Shown: piece after piece, positions 43,749 through 52,613 of the stretch
How positions within the stretch are numbered: the stretch's first letter is position 1
Layout: each line of letters starts with the position of its first letter
Origin: Halohasta litchfieldiae
Lineage (GTDB): Archaea > Halobacteriota > Halobacteria > Halobacteriales > Haloferacaceae
NCBI RefSeq assembly: GCF_002788215.1
Contig: NZ_CP024845.1
Span: forward strand, 1,984,001 to 2,048,000
Direction: 5' to 3'
DNA length: 64,000 bases
The notes under the pieces: model-generated
What the model was told of the DNA's origin: nothing
Databases searched by the model: none
What the model saw: only the letters and a program-made list of their open reading frames with translations
Position numbers and translations under genes: made by a program

Positions 43749-43812
43749 ACCCGCTCTCCGGTCGCCATCCGTATATGGACTCTCACTTCGGACGACGCTG
43801 TGCGATGTGTCG

Positions 43813-44250
43813 TTACTCGTCGTCGAGTTGGTCGGCAATCGAAGATAGCGAAGAGCGTGGTCCTTGTTTGACGGTATACACTTCCCTGTCTCCGGGCGCG
43901 CGGAGGCCGTACTGTTCGCCCTCTACCACGGTATCGAACTCGACGCTGTTGCCCGATTCACGACCCAACTCGCGGAGCCACTCCGCGAGTCGGTTGTCGC
44001 CCTCGCCGGTCGACCGAGCCAGCCGTTTGTTGTCGTACGCGCCGCGAACCAGTAGTCCGCGCGTATCCGCGGCAACTTCGGCGTGATTCTCGGTCCCGTC
44101 GAAGACGAGTCTGATCGAATCGCCAGCCGAAAGCTGCTCGCTCACGGAGTCGGGAAGTCGGATGCCCTGTCGACGCGCACTGCCGAGCCGGACGAGTTCG
44201 GCGCGGTCGGTGTCGACGGTATCACTGTCGCTGGGTAGGCGGTTGCTCAT
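43813..44250 (-). CDS. Haloarchaeal protein of unknown function (DUF7112-like)
   Basis: 145 residues. The opening region (RAELVRLGSARRQGIRLPDSV) looks like a swapped-hairpin AbrB or SpoVT-like strand set, followed by acidic and Arg-rich segments. The name DUF7112 is from memory and unverified. It precedes DUF5807 and follows rps6e on the same strand, perhaps in one transcription unit. Function unknown. Confidence 0.55.
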   Translation of the reverse strand: MSNRLPSDSDTVDTDRAELVRLGSARRQGIRLPDSVSEQLSAGDSIRLVFDGTENHAEVAADTRGLLVRGAYDNKRLARSTGEGDNRLAEWLRELGRESGNSVEFDTVVEGEQYGLRAPGDREVYTVKQGPRSSLSSIADQLDDE

Positions 44251-44284
44251 AGGTAGTTATTGAACGCGGGGAGACTGCGCGTCG

Positions 44285-44677
44285 TTACTCGTCGTCGTCG
44301 CTCTCGCCGAGGGCCTCGGCGACGCCCTCGTCGCTGTCGATGACCTTGGCGTTGACCTGCGCGGTCTCGTCGGAAACCTGTCGACCGCGAACCGTGATCC
44401 GTTTGCGCTCGCCCTCGCGGCTCGGCTTGAAGCCGACGCCACCGTCGAGCAGGAGCTGTTTGATCTTCGAGCCAGGGACGTTCTCTCGCATTGGTCGACC
44501 GGTCTCGTCAGAGCCACCGGTGATCTCGAGGGTGTAGCCGTCGAGTCCGACTGCCCCACCGTCGACCTCCTCGCCGATATCGCGGCCGAGGAAGCGGTTT
44601 GCGTCCTGTCCGTCTACATCACGCTGATATGTCGACCCATCGTTTGGGTCGGCGACGACGACTGTGAAATCTGCCAT
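44285..44677 (-). CDS. rps6e: 30S ribosomal protein S6e
   Basis: 130 residues. It begins ADFTVVVADPNDGSTYQRDV and contains ITGGSDETGRPMRENVPG and GVGFKPSREGERKRITVRG, diagnostic for archaeal S6e. The acidic tail (GESDDDE) is typical of haloarchaea. The eukaryotic S6 phosphorylation tail is absent, as in other archaea. The ATG at 44677 fits the family start. Confidence 0.96.
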   Translation of the reverse strand: MADFTVVVADPNDGSTYQRDVDGQDANRFLGRDIGEEVDGGAVGLDGYTLEITGGSDETGRPMRENVPGSKIKQLLLDGGVGFKPSREGERKRITVRGRQVSDETAQVNAKVIDSDEGVAEALGESDDDE

Positions 44678-44771
44678 ACGTAATCTCTCTCGATGAGCAA
44701 TAAAAAGCACGTCGAAAGCAGGTTCGGCCCGAATCCGGCGTACGCACAGCCTAAATTCGCGTAGTCACCGC

Positions 44772-45248
44772 CTACTCCCCCGTGTGAAACTCGCTTGGTC
44801 GACCGTCGCGGTAGAGCCGAAACGAGCCTTGGCCGACCGCGACGGTTTCGGTGCCACCGTCGTCGGTCGGGCTCTCGATGTGCATCTCGCTGACGCCAAC
44901 CGAACCGCCCGCCCGGACGACCTCTGCGGTGGCAGTGAGCTCGTTTGTCACCCGAGCGAGATAGTTAATGTTGAGATTGATCGTGGCGATACCGCCGGTT
45001 TCGGGGTCCTCAAAGACAGTTCGCTGGACGAGTGCGCCCGCGGTGTCGGCCAGCGTTGCGGCGATACCACCGTGGACCGTCGGCGGTTCGGTCGTGTTGG
45101 TTAGCTTCTCGTCGTAGGGAACCGATAGCACGATTCGCCCTGTTTCGACCGTGTCGACGGTAGTACCGAGCCACGAGAGATAGCCGTGTTCGTCCTCGAT
45201 TGCGGTCCGAAGTTGGTCGACGGCGGCCGCCGGAATGCCCTCGCTCAT
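44772..45248 (-). CDS. PaaI-type hotdog-fold thioesterase
   Basis: 158 residues. The hotdog core is VHGGIAATLADTAGALVQRTV, with the His-Gly-Gly turn and the following Asp expected for PaaI-like acyl-CoA thioesterases. Strand INLNINYLARVTNELTATAEV and VSEMHIESPTDDG follow. The acyl-CoA substrate is unknown. The gene starts with MSEGIPAAAVDQL. Confidence 0.87.
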   Translation of the reverse strand: MSEGIPAAAVDQLRTAIEDEHGYLSWLGTTVDTVETGRIVLSVPYDEKLTNTTEPPTVHGGIAATLADTAGALVQRTVFEDPETGGIATINLNINYLARVTNELTATAEVVRAGGSVGVSEMHIESPTDDGGTETVAVGQGSFRLYRDGRPSEFHTGE

Positions 45249-45278
45249 ACAGTTCGCTTGGACTGCCGCGGCAAGTAG

Positions 45279-46046
45279 CTAGGCGTCAGTCGAGTTGTTG
45301 TCGGTTGGATTAGTGTCGGGTTTGCTGTCGTCAGCTTTGGTGTCTGCGTTGCTGTCATCTTTGCTATCGTCGGTTGGGCTGTCGACCAACAGTCGCCCGG
45401 CGAGCGGTTCGATGGGGCGGGTGAGCGTTTCGATTTCGTAGCTGTACTCGCCCTGTGTGAGTTCGTCGAGGACGAGTGTCTCGACACCGCCACCGTAGAC
45501 AGTAATGCCACGACCGTCGGCCCGGACGCGGTTGCCGTCGCCGTCGTCGGTACGAATCGAGAGACTGTACGGGATCGGCGTCGGGTTCTGGAGCGTGATC
45601 TGCACGGTGTCGCCTTCTCGTGCCCGGAAGGAGACGCCACTGCGTGCGGCTCGCGCGCCGTCGACGCGCCAGGCCGACCGGCCGATCGAGTTGCCATCTG
45701 CCTTGTTCAAATCGGCGACCACACGCTCGTAGGCTCCAAGCCGGAGCGTCACTCGGCCGTCGCGCTCGGTGAGGTCGACCTGACTGACGACCTCCTTCGT
45801 TCGTGACCCGTCATCTCCCTCTCCATCACCGCCGTCTCCGCCTTCATCCAGATTACCACTCACCTCGGCGGATTGGATGGTTTGCTCCTCGTCGTCGTTG
45901 CGGTCGTCTTTGAGATAACTTATTACCTCCTCACCGCCCGTCCGTGCGGTCGTCACCCCGGTTAGTCCGGCGATTCCGACGACCGCCCCCCGTATCAGTG
46001 CCCGTCGAGATGCCTCTGTTCGCCCGATGATCGCGTCGAGATCCAT
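45279..46046 (-). CDS. Probable exported haloarchaeal protein, twin-Arg type signal
   Basis: 255 residues. The N-terminus SRRALIRGAVVGIAGLTGV looks like a twin-arginine signal. An acidic stretch (about 55-85) precedes a beta-rich domain (VTLRLGAYERVVADL, VQITLQNPTPIPYSLSIRT), perhaps an Ig-like or cupredoxin-like fold without copper ligands. It ends in a repetitive Asp/Ser/Thr/Asn tail. Function unknown; surface location is inferred. Confidence 0.65.
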   Translation of the reverse strand: MDLDAIIGRTEASRRALIRGAVVGIAGLTGVTTARTGGEEVISYLKDDRNDDEEQTIQSAEVSGNLDEGGDGGDGEGDDGSRTKEVVSQVDLTERDGRVTLRLGAYERVVADLNKADGNSIGRSAWRVDGARAARSGVSFRAREGDTVQITLQNPTPIPYSLSIRTDDGDGNRVRADGRGITVYGGGVETLVLDELTQGEYSYEIETLTRPIEPLAGRLLVDSPTDDSKDDSNADTKADDSKPDTNPTDNNSTDA

Positions 46047-46242
46047 ATGCCACCCACTTACTGACGGGTATATAGTTGACCTTGGCTGTTCCCACCTGTT
46101 GAGAAATGGCCGACTATTTATATGCGAAGTCGACGCAGCCCTCATGGCCTGCCTGCTCGGTTAGTACAGCCGCTGGTTGGTGACTTGCTGTGGACCAGTC
46201 GCAACCACAACCCATACCTCACCGTACTGTCTCGGGGCGAGT

Positions 46243-47142
46243 ATGCAACTGGGCGTTATCGGCCTTGGACGGATGGGACAGATTGTTGTCGACCGATCTT
46301 TGGAGGCTGGCCACGACGTGGTCGCTTTCGACCTCGACGACGAGGCCGTCGAATCTGCGGCCGACGCAGGCGCAACGCCTGCCGAGTCGGTCGCCGATCT
46401 GGCTGCCACACTCGGCGACGACAAGCGCGTGTGGCTCATGGTGCCCGCAGGGAAAGCGGTCGACGCCACGCTCGATGATCTCGATCCGCATCTCGATAGC
46501 GACGATGTCGTGGTCGACGGCGGGAACTCCCACTTCGAACGATCCTTGGAGCGCGCCGAAGCCTGCTCGGCAGCCTACCTCGACTGTGGGACCAGCGGTG
46601 GCCCCGCAAGCGCCGAGGAAGGATTTTCACTGATGATCGGCGGTCCACAGTGGGCCTACGACGAACTCGTGCCCGTCTTCGATGCGGTCGCCACCGGTCC
46701 CGCGGGCCACGACCGCATGGGCCCCGAAGGGTCGGGTCACTATGTGAAGATGGTCCACAACGGCGTCGAGTACGCTCTCATGCAGGCCTACGGCGAGGGG
46801 TTCGAACTGCTGGCCGACGGTCGGTACGATCTGGATCTCGAAACGGTCGCCCGCACGTGGAACAACGGCGCGGTGATTCGCTCGTGGCTCCTCGAACTCT
46901 GTGAGGAAGCCTTCGAGCTGGAAGGATCGGATCTCGGCGACGTTGAGGACTACATTGCTGGCGGCTCGACGGGCACCTGGACCGTCCAAGAGTCACTCGA
47001 ACAGGAAGTCCCGATCCCGCTTATTTATCAGGCGCTGGCCGAGCGGTTCGACAGCCGCAACGAGGGCCGATTCTCTCGTCGACTGGCCAATCGGCTCCGC
47101 TACGGATTCGGTCGACACGAGGTCGCTCGGCAGGACGACTGA
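46243..47142 (+). CDS. gnd: 6-phosphogluconate dehydrogenase, NAD-type (short)
   Basis: 299 residues, the short form. The Rossmann motif is GLGRMG (6-11), with substrate motifs DGGNSHFERSL, CGTSGGPASAEEGFSLMIGG and the catalytic Lys in HYVKMVHNGVEYALMQ. An Asp (FDLDDEAV) after the second beta strand favours NAD+. It oxidatively decarboxylates 6-phosphogluconate to ribulose 5-phosphate, the haloarchaeal route to pentoses. The ATG at 46243 fits the Rossmann start. Confidence 0.94.
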   Translation: MQLGVIGLGRMGQIVVDRSLEAGHDVVAFDLDDEAVESAADAGATPAESVADLAATLGDDKRVWLMVPAGKAVDATLDDLDPHLDSDDVVVDGGNSHFERSLERAEACSAAYLDCGTSGGPASAEEGFSLMIGGPQWAYDELVPVFDAVATGPAGHDRMGPEGSGHYVKMVHNGVEYALMQAYGEGFELLADGRYDLDLETVARTWNNGAVIRSWLLELCEEAFELEGSDLGDVEDYIAGGSTGTWTVQESLEQEVPIPLIYQALAERFDSRNEGRFSRRLANRLRYGFGRHEVARQDD

Positions 47143-47192
47143 TTCGCTCGGTTCTCGTAACGTAATTAAACCCCGATTCCGTACGCCCACAC

Positions 47193-47771
47193 ATGGTTGA
47201 CATAGTGGCGGTCAGCATCGCCTCGAGTGTGGTGCTCGTAATCGCGGTGCTGCATTTCATCAACGGCACCGGCTGGGAGTCGAACGCCGACATCTCTCAA
47301 GAGATTCTCGACCGGCGGGCGGCCACCGTGCCGGAGACGAGCTTCCCCGAGCCAATGAACCGCTCGCTCGGCGGCGGTGGCGGCGCGGTCGCCGCTGTCG
47401 GTGAGGGCGGCCAGGAGGGTGCCGAACTCGAAGAGGCCGAAGAAGAGGCTCAGAGCCCGGCCGATATGCCGGAAGACGAGGTCGAATACTTCGATATCGA
47501 ACTCTCCAAGGAGGGCGAGACCATCGAGGTCGCCAGCAACGAGACGATCCTCGACAAAGCCGAAGACGAAGGCTTCGATCTCCCGTATGCCTGTCGACAG
47601 GGCCAGTGTGTCTCCTGTGCGGCCCATACCCCCGATGGTCCGGCCGAAGACCACGTGACCCACTACGAGCAGGAAACGTTCACCGATGCCGAAATGGAGG
47701 AGGGCTACATGTTGACCTGTGTTGCCTACCCCATCACCGACTTCACGCTCGAAACCAACGAAGCACCGTAG
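47193..47771 (+). CDS. Membrane-anchored [2Fe-2S] ferredoxin
   Basis: 192 residues. An N-terminal membrane helix (IVAVSIASSVVLVIAVLHFI) is followed by a Gly/Glu-rich linker. The plant-type ferredoxin domain from about 95 has CRQGQCVSC and a later single Cys in LTCVAYP, a complete [2Fe-2S] ligand set. It should carry electrons close to the membrane. Compare the soluble ferredoxin at 60614. Partner unknown. Confidence 0.9.
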   Translation: MVDIVAVSIASSVVLVIAVLHFINGTGWESNADISQEILDRRAATVPETSFPEPMNRSLGGGGGAVAAVGEGGQEGAELEEAEEEAQSPADMPEDEVEYFDIELSKEGETIEVASNETILDKAEDEGFDLPYACRQGQCVSCAAHTPDGPAEDHVTHYEQETFTDAEMEEGYMLTCVAYPITDFTLETNEAP

Positions 47772-47809
47772 CTGAACGCGCTGATCGCCACGCAGTTTTT
47801 GCGGCTCTC

Positions 47810-48835
47810 TCAGATATCGCCGTCTCCGACAGTCATCCCTGTATCCTCCCGGTCGACACCCTGAACTAAGCCGAGAGCAACGGCGAACGTCCGGCTCTCG
47901 GGGGCGGTGATTGCGTGGAACTCTCCGAGGCGCTCGTTGGCCTCCGATGCCAGTCGCTGGGCGGTCGACCTATCGTCATCGGCGGCGGCTTCGCTGGCTT
48001 CGGCCATGGTGGCAGCCACGTCTCGTGCTGCAGTCATTCGATTGTACTGGCTCTCAAACCCCTCTCGGAGCGTCGGGAGGTCGACGGTCTCAAGCGGTGG
48101 TTCGGCCTCCAGATCGCCTGTTCGCTCACGTGCGGTCTCGAACTCGCTGCGGGCGGCGACAAAGCCAGTCTTCGCTGCACCGAACTCGGTGACGGCGGTG
48201 TCGTAGCTCTCGCCGATCCACGCGTTGATCCCGGCGTTGAGACGCTGGGCCGCAGCGGCGGCCTGTTCGTAGCCTGCGACCACGGTCTCCCAGCTGTCGA
48301 CCCGGATCTCGTACAGCGGAATCCGATCTGCCGGTTGGTCCGACATGATCGATTTCGGCTCGTCGTCGTGGCCAAGCCCCAGAATGTGACCGATCTCGTG
48401 TTTGGCGGTCGTTCGGATCGAGCCGAACGGTCGCTCGGCGGCGACGACGTAGGCGGTCACCGGCCGAGAGATCCGGTTTTCCGGCCGGATTAGCGGCGCA
48501 CAGCCCAACACGTCGCTGCTGTAGTTTTCGACCCCGCTGCAGTCCTCGGAGCTGTCGACGTAGGCCAGCACGATATCCGGCTGCTCAGCAACGATGTCGA
48601 AGCCGATGTCGAAGTCGACGTATTGGCTGCTCTCGGTGGCCCAGAAATCCAAGACCTCACGAGCGTTGGCGTCGACATCGTGGCTCGTCGTTCCCCGATC
48701 CTCGACCCGAACGCCGACCATCGAGTCGGCGAACGGATGGCCCGAGCCGGGAATGGGGAGATCGAGCGCCGTACAGCCCGCCAGACCGGCCAGACAGCCC
48801 GTCGACCCCGCAGTGAGAAACTGGCGGCGGTTCAT
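47810..48835 (-). CDS. Lipoprotein metzincin-type metalloprotease
   Basis: 341 residues. A lipoprotein signal (RRQFLTAGSTGCLAGLAGC, lipid Cys at 21) leads to a domain with the zinc motif HEIGHILGLGH around 144-154 and a Met-turn SIMSDQ just after. That is the H-E-x2-H-x2-G-x2-H metzincin pattern (astacin/matrixin-like). The C-terminal half (about 190-341) is Ala-rich and helical. It is probably a secreted protease held at the membrane; the substrate is unknown. Confidence 0.85.
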   Translation of the reverse strand: MNRRQFLTAGSTGCLAGLAGCTALDLPIPGSGHPFADSMVGVRVEDRGTTSHDVDANAREVLDFWATESSQYVDFDIGFDIVAEQPDIVLAYVDSSEDCSGVENYSSDVLGCAPLIRPENRISRPVTAYVVAAERPFGSIRTTAKHEIGHILGLGHDDEPKSIMSDQPADRIPLYEIRVDSWETVVAGYEQAAAAAQRLNAGINAWIGESYDTAVTEFGAAKTGFVAARSEFETARERTGDLEAEPPLETVDLPTLREGFESQYNRMTAARDVAATMAEASEAAADDDRSTAQRLASEANERLGEFHAITAPESRTFAVALGLVQGVDREDTGMTVGDGDI

Positions 48836-48979
48836 GAGACTTCTTGGGTCCAATACAGTAAACGTCTTGTGACAATCTGGATAGCGTGGCTGTGGTCGAA
48901 TACGGAGTGACGGGGCAGGTTTGTCGACGGGATGCACAACCGCGCAAGGGTTTATATGCTACCCGTTGAACTAAACCCA

Positions 48980-49249
48980 ATGAGAGAGTCACTCCGAACG
49001 ACCCTCGAGGAGTTGCCACCGAGTGCAAAACTCGTCTACAAAACACTCGAATACGAGGGCTCGTTGACACAGGGCCAGATCGCTTCTCAATCGCTGTTGC
49101 CCTCACGAACTGTTCGGTATGCGCTGTCGACGCTCCAAGACGAGGGGGTTGTCGACGAGGAACTCTACATCCAAGATGCCCGCAAACGGCTCTACTCGCT
49201 GTCGACCGACGAAGAACCCGGGCAGTTTGAGACGACAGCCTCTGCCTAA
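48980..49249 (+). CDS. Winged-helix transcriptional regulator, paralog of 28097
   Basis: 89 residues from the ATG at 48980. The core is LPPSAKLVYKTLEYEGSLTQ, then SRTVRYALSTLQDEGVVDEE and a wing ending LYSLS. It is clearly a paralog of 28097-28372. GTTTATATG at about 48951 gives a TATA box 28 bases upstream. No ligand domain; targets unknown. Confidence 0.83.
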   Translation: MRESLRTTLEELPPSAKLVYKTLEYEGSLTQGQIASQSLLPSRTVRYALSTLQDEGVVDEELYIQDARKRLYSLSTDEEPGQFETTASA

Positions 49250-49297
49250 CACTCCGTGTGACAAACGGTTTTATTACAGGACCCAAATACCAGTTCA

Positions 49298-49783
49298 ATG
49301 GAACTCGTTTCTGTGGCCGCAGTCGCCGACAACGGCGTCATTGGCGATGACGGCGAACTCCCGTGGCCCAGCATTCCGGCCGACAAACAGCAGTACCGCG
49401 AGCGGATCGCCACCGACCCGGTGATCCTCGGTCGACGTACCTACGAGTCGATGCGCGATGATCTCCCGGGGAGCCACCAAATTGTCCTGAGTCGAAGCCG
49501 CCAGTCGTTCGACACCGAGACTGCCCATCACGCCGAAAGCGTTGAGAAGGCAGTCGACATCGCCACCTCGTTCGACGCCGAGCGGGCCTACGTGATCGGT
49601 GGGGGGGCCATCTACCGGCTCTTTCAGCCACATGTCGACCGGATGGTTCTCAGCCGCGTTCACGGTGAGTACGAAGGCGATACCTCCTATCCGGAGTGGG
49701 ACGACAACGCGTGGACGCTGGAATCTGAGACCGAGTACGACCGATTTACGCTTCAGGAGTGGGTCCGAACCGATGATCAATAG
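49298..49783 (+). CDS. folA: Dihydrofolate reductase
   Basis: 161 residues. Conserved elements are [30 protein letters not shown] with the NADPH-binding Arg/Thr, and [12 protein letters not shown] (the GG motif). It reduces dihydrofolate to tetrahydrofolate using NADPH. A TTTATTA box lies about 27 bases before the ATG. No thymidylate synthase gene is adjacent. Confidence 0.95.
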   Translation: MELVSVAAVADNGVIGDDGELPWPSIPADKQQYRERIATDPVILGRRTYESMRDDLPGSHQIVLSRSRQSFDTETAHHAESVEKAVDIATSFDAERAYVIGGGAIYRLFQPHVDRMVLSRVHGEYEGDTSYPEWDDNAWTLESETEYDRFTLQEWVRTDDQ

Positions 49784-49828
49784 CGCCACCAACAGCCGAC
49801 ACCACCCTCGATTTATATATTACACAGC

Positions 49829-51100
49829 ATGACAGACATCGATCCCACTCTGTATCCGAACGCCGAGAGCGACAATCAGCCAGTCGACGCCGTCTCTCGC
49901 AGGCGTGTGCTTGCGGGGTCGACTGCTGCCGGAGCCGCCGCAACTGCTGGCTGTCTCGGCGGGGGAGACGAACCCAACCGGGAGGGATCGACGGTGTTCG
50001 TTTTTAATACCGGTGACGGCACCGTGAGCCTCATCGACACCGCAACCAACGAGGTCGTCGGCACCACCCATCTGGGGCTGTCGTCGTCGTTCCCGTCGAA
50101 CCAGTACACGCCCCAACTGACCGACACCGACGACACCCTGTGGCTCAACGTCGACCGGGGCGTCCGTGGACTCTCTGCTGGCTCGCTCAGTGAAACCGCA
50201 CGCTTTGACACCGGCTCGGGAGCCAACTGGCTCGAACAGACGCCCGACGGACAACACCTTGTCGTCAGCGCCCGCGAGCCGGCCCACACGCTGTACCGTC
50301 TGGATGCCGACCCCGATTCTGACTCATTTGGCGAGCAGACCGGCGTGATCGACCGGACCTCGGAGGGTGGCCGCGGCGACAACGATGGACCGGGTCCCTG
50401 CGACGTGACGATCCATCCCGACGGCCAGTACGCCTACGTGCCGGATCTGTATGGCGACACGCTGACCGTGGTCGACATCCCGTCCTTCGAGATCGAAACC
50501 CAGATTGAGGTCGACCCGGTTGGCGAGGCTCCCGCCGAGCCGTGGATGGGGACGATCTCGTGGGACGGTGCTCGACTCCTCGTTGAACACAACGAAGGTG
50601 ACGCCGGTAGCGAAAGCATCTGGGATACGAGTGACCCAGCCAATCCCGAAGAGATCACCCGGCTCACGGTCGACGACGGACTGGGTGAGGGACCACTCAC
50701 CAGCGAAATCGGCCCCGAATCCGAGGTGGGCTACGTCTTCACGCCCGGCACAAACGATATCTCGGTCGTCGACCTCACAGCTGGCGAGGTCACCGACCGA
50801 CTCGACGTCGGTGGCTCGGCGTTCGTCGGCACGTGGGACCCAGCGCGGGAAACACTGTATGTCCCAGTTCAGACGACCAACGAGGTGGCTGTGGTCGACC
50901 ACGCGAGCCGGAAGATCACGGACACGATTGCAGTCGGTGACAGCCCCTACGGGGCGACTGCGGCCACGGTTCGGCCCCAGTCAGACAACACCGATGCGCT
51001 GCTGGCGAAATTGGCTCAGATGGGTGTGTTTGCGTCGACCGCAGAGACGACCTACTGCATCGGGGAGTGTGCCTGTGGCCACCAGTTAGAGCGCGACTAA
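49829..51100 (+). CDS. Beta-propeller lipoprotein, YncE-like, with C-terminal Cys cluster
   Basis: 423 residues. A Tat-lipoprotein signal (SRRRVLAGSTAAGAA, then TAGC) leads to repeated propeller blades (VFVFNTGDGTVSLIDTATNE, AYVPDLYGDTLTVVDIPS, YVFTPGTNDISVVDLTAG, YVPVQTTNEVAVVDHAS). The C-terminus after residue 400 is unusual: CIGECACGH, a compact Cys/His cluster. It is anchored outside the cell. Ligand unknown; metal or redox binding by the tail is inferred. Confidence 0.83.
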   Translation: MTDIDPTLYPNAESDNQPVDAVSRRRVLAGSTAAGAAATAGCLGGGDEPNREGSTVFVFNTGDGTVSLIDTATNEVVGTTHLGLSSSFPSNQYTPQLTDTDDTLWLNVDRGVRGLSAGSLSETARFDTGSGANWLEQTPDGQHLVVSAREPAHTLYRLDADPDSDSFGEQTGVIDRTSEGGRGDNDGPGPCDVTIHPDGQYAYVPDLYGDTLTVVDIPSFEIETQIEVDPVGEAPAEPWMGTISWDGARLLVEHNEGDAGSESIWDTSDPANPEEITRLTVDDGLGEGPLTSEIGPESEVGYVFTPGTNDISVVDLTAGEVTDRLDVGGSAFVGTWDPARETLYVPVQTTNEVAVVDHASRKITDTIAVGDSPYGATAATVRPQSDNTDALLAKLAQMGVFASTAETTYCIGECACGHQLERD

Positions 51101-51164
51101 CCGACCGGGGACCGCGTTCGGTGGCTGTCCGGGTTCTTTTGACCCCTGTCTTCGATACATACGT

Positions 51165-52472
51165 ATGGCCCTTACTGTCACGCTTCTTGGCATCGCCGCC
51201 ATCGTGCTGTTGACCGGTATCAGTGCGTTCTTTTCGAGCAGCGAACTCGCGGTCTTTTCGGTCGCCAAACACCGCATTGACAGTCTCGTTGCGTCGGAGA
51301 CGCCCGGTAGTGAGGCACTTGCGGCGCTTCGGGAGAACCCCCACCGGTTCCTTGTGACCGCACTCGTCAGCAACAACGTCGCCAATATCGCTGCTGCAAG
51401 CGTTGCGACCGCCGTCTTGATCCAGTACATGTCCTCGGGACAGGCAGCCACTGGGTCGACTATCGTCACGAGCTTTTTCGTAATCGTCTTCGGTGAGATT
51501 GCCCCGAAATCCTACGCCGTCGCCAACGCCGAACGCCACGCACTCCGTGTTGCCAGACCAGTCCAGCTCATCCAGCGGCTTCTTCGACCGATCCTCTACG
51601 TGTTCGAAGTCGCAACCGCTGCAGTCAACCGATTTACCGGCGGTGAGTCCGGGATCGAATCCTATCTGTCACGGGAGGAGATCGAGACGATCGTCCTCAG
51701 CGGTGAACAGACGGGTGTGCTTGCTACCGGTGAGGGGGCGATGATCCGAAGCGTTCTCGATCTCGAACAGACAGTCGTCCGTGCAGTAATGGTTCCCCGG
51801 ACGGCTATCGTCGCCGTCCCGTCGACGGCCAGCCTCGAGACGACAATCGAGACCTGCTGGCAGAAGGGTGTCTCTCGGCTCCCGGTGTTCGGTGAGACAC
51901 GGGACGACATTCAGGGCGTTGTCGACCTCCAGTCACTCCTTCGAGCCCGAGCGGAGGGACGGTCGCTCTCGGAGAGTATGACAGAGCCACGGTTCGTCCC
52001 CAGCACGAAACCGGTCGACGAACTGCTGACCGAGATGCAGGTCGAGGGCCACCGGATGGTCGTTGTCGTCGACGAGTTCGGCACAGTTGTCGGCCTCGCA
52101 ACGCTCGAAGACGTCGTCGAGGAGGTCGTCGGCGAGATCTTCAGTCACGATGAAACCGATCCGGTTCGTGTTGTCGACAGCGATACGGCTGTGGTCAACG
52201 GCTGGGCAACTGTCGCCTACACCAACGACTCGCTTGGCATCGAACTCCCAACCGAGGGTGCCTTCGAGACCGTGGCCGGACTCGTGACTCACCATAAGGG
52301 TCGACTCCCGCAGGAAGACGACCGTGTCGAACTCGGCAACGTCGTCATCACCGTGGTGGATGCCACCGAAACACGCGTCCGGCGGGTTCGGCTCGACTGG
52401 ACCGAACCACACATAGATTCAGTCGGCGAAGCCGCAGCGACGACCACTCCCAAGGACACCGACGCGACCTGA
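51165..52472 (+). CDS. CNNM/CorC-type membrane protein with CBS pair
   Basis: 435 residues. N-terminal CNNM domain (about four helices, with FFSSSELAVFSVAKHRI and LVSNNVANIAAAS). Two CBS motifs follow around 195-320 (VMVPRTAIVAVPSTASLETT, and the segment with MVVVVDEFGTVVGLATLEDVVEEVVGEI), then the C-terminal CorC_HlyC domain. The family is linked to Mg2+ and Co2+ export. The MgtE genes at the other end of the window could handle uptake. Confidence 0.92.
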   Translation: MALTVTLLGIAAIVLLTGISAFFSSSELAVFSVAKHRIDSLVASETPGSEALAALRENPHRFLVTALVSNNVANIAAASVATAVLIQYMSSGQAATGSTIVTSFFVIVFGEIAPKSYAVANAERHALRVARPVQLIQRLLRPILYVFEVATAAVNRFTGGESGIESYLSREEIETIVLSGEQTGVLATGEGAMIRSVLDLEQTVVRAVMVPRTAIVAVPSTASLETTIETCWQKGVSRLPVFGETRDDIQGVVDLQSLLRARAEGRSLSESMTEPRFVPSTKPVDELLTEMQVEGHRMVVVVDEFGTVVGLATLEDVVEEVVGEIFSHDETDPVRVVDSDTAVVNGWATVAYTNDSLGIELPTEGAFETVAGLVTHHKGRLPQEDDRVELGNVVITVVDATETRVRRVRLDWTEPHIDSVGEAAATTTPKDTDAT

Positions 52473-52613
52473 TGATCAAGAGGGTGTCGACGACTCGTTA
52501 TCGGTCATTGGATCGCTGTTCGAGCCAGTGTCGATAGCTCGTCGCGGTTGCTGCTGTCCATCTGTTTTATTATTGGTTATTGTGAATGGTTCTCTACCTG
52601 GGATATTCTGTAA

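Noticed and set aside
47810-48835. Reading the long Ala-rich C-terminus of the metalloprotease as a separate gene
   Set aside because: The frame is continuous with the protease domain and no start signal lies between them.
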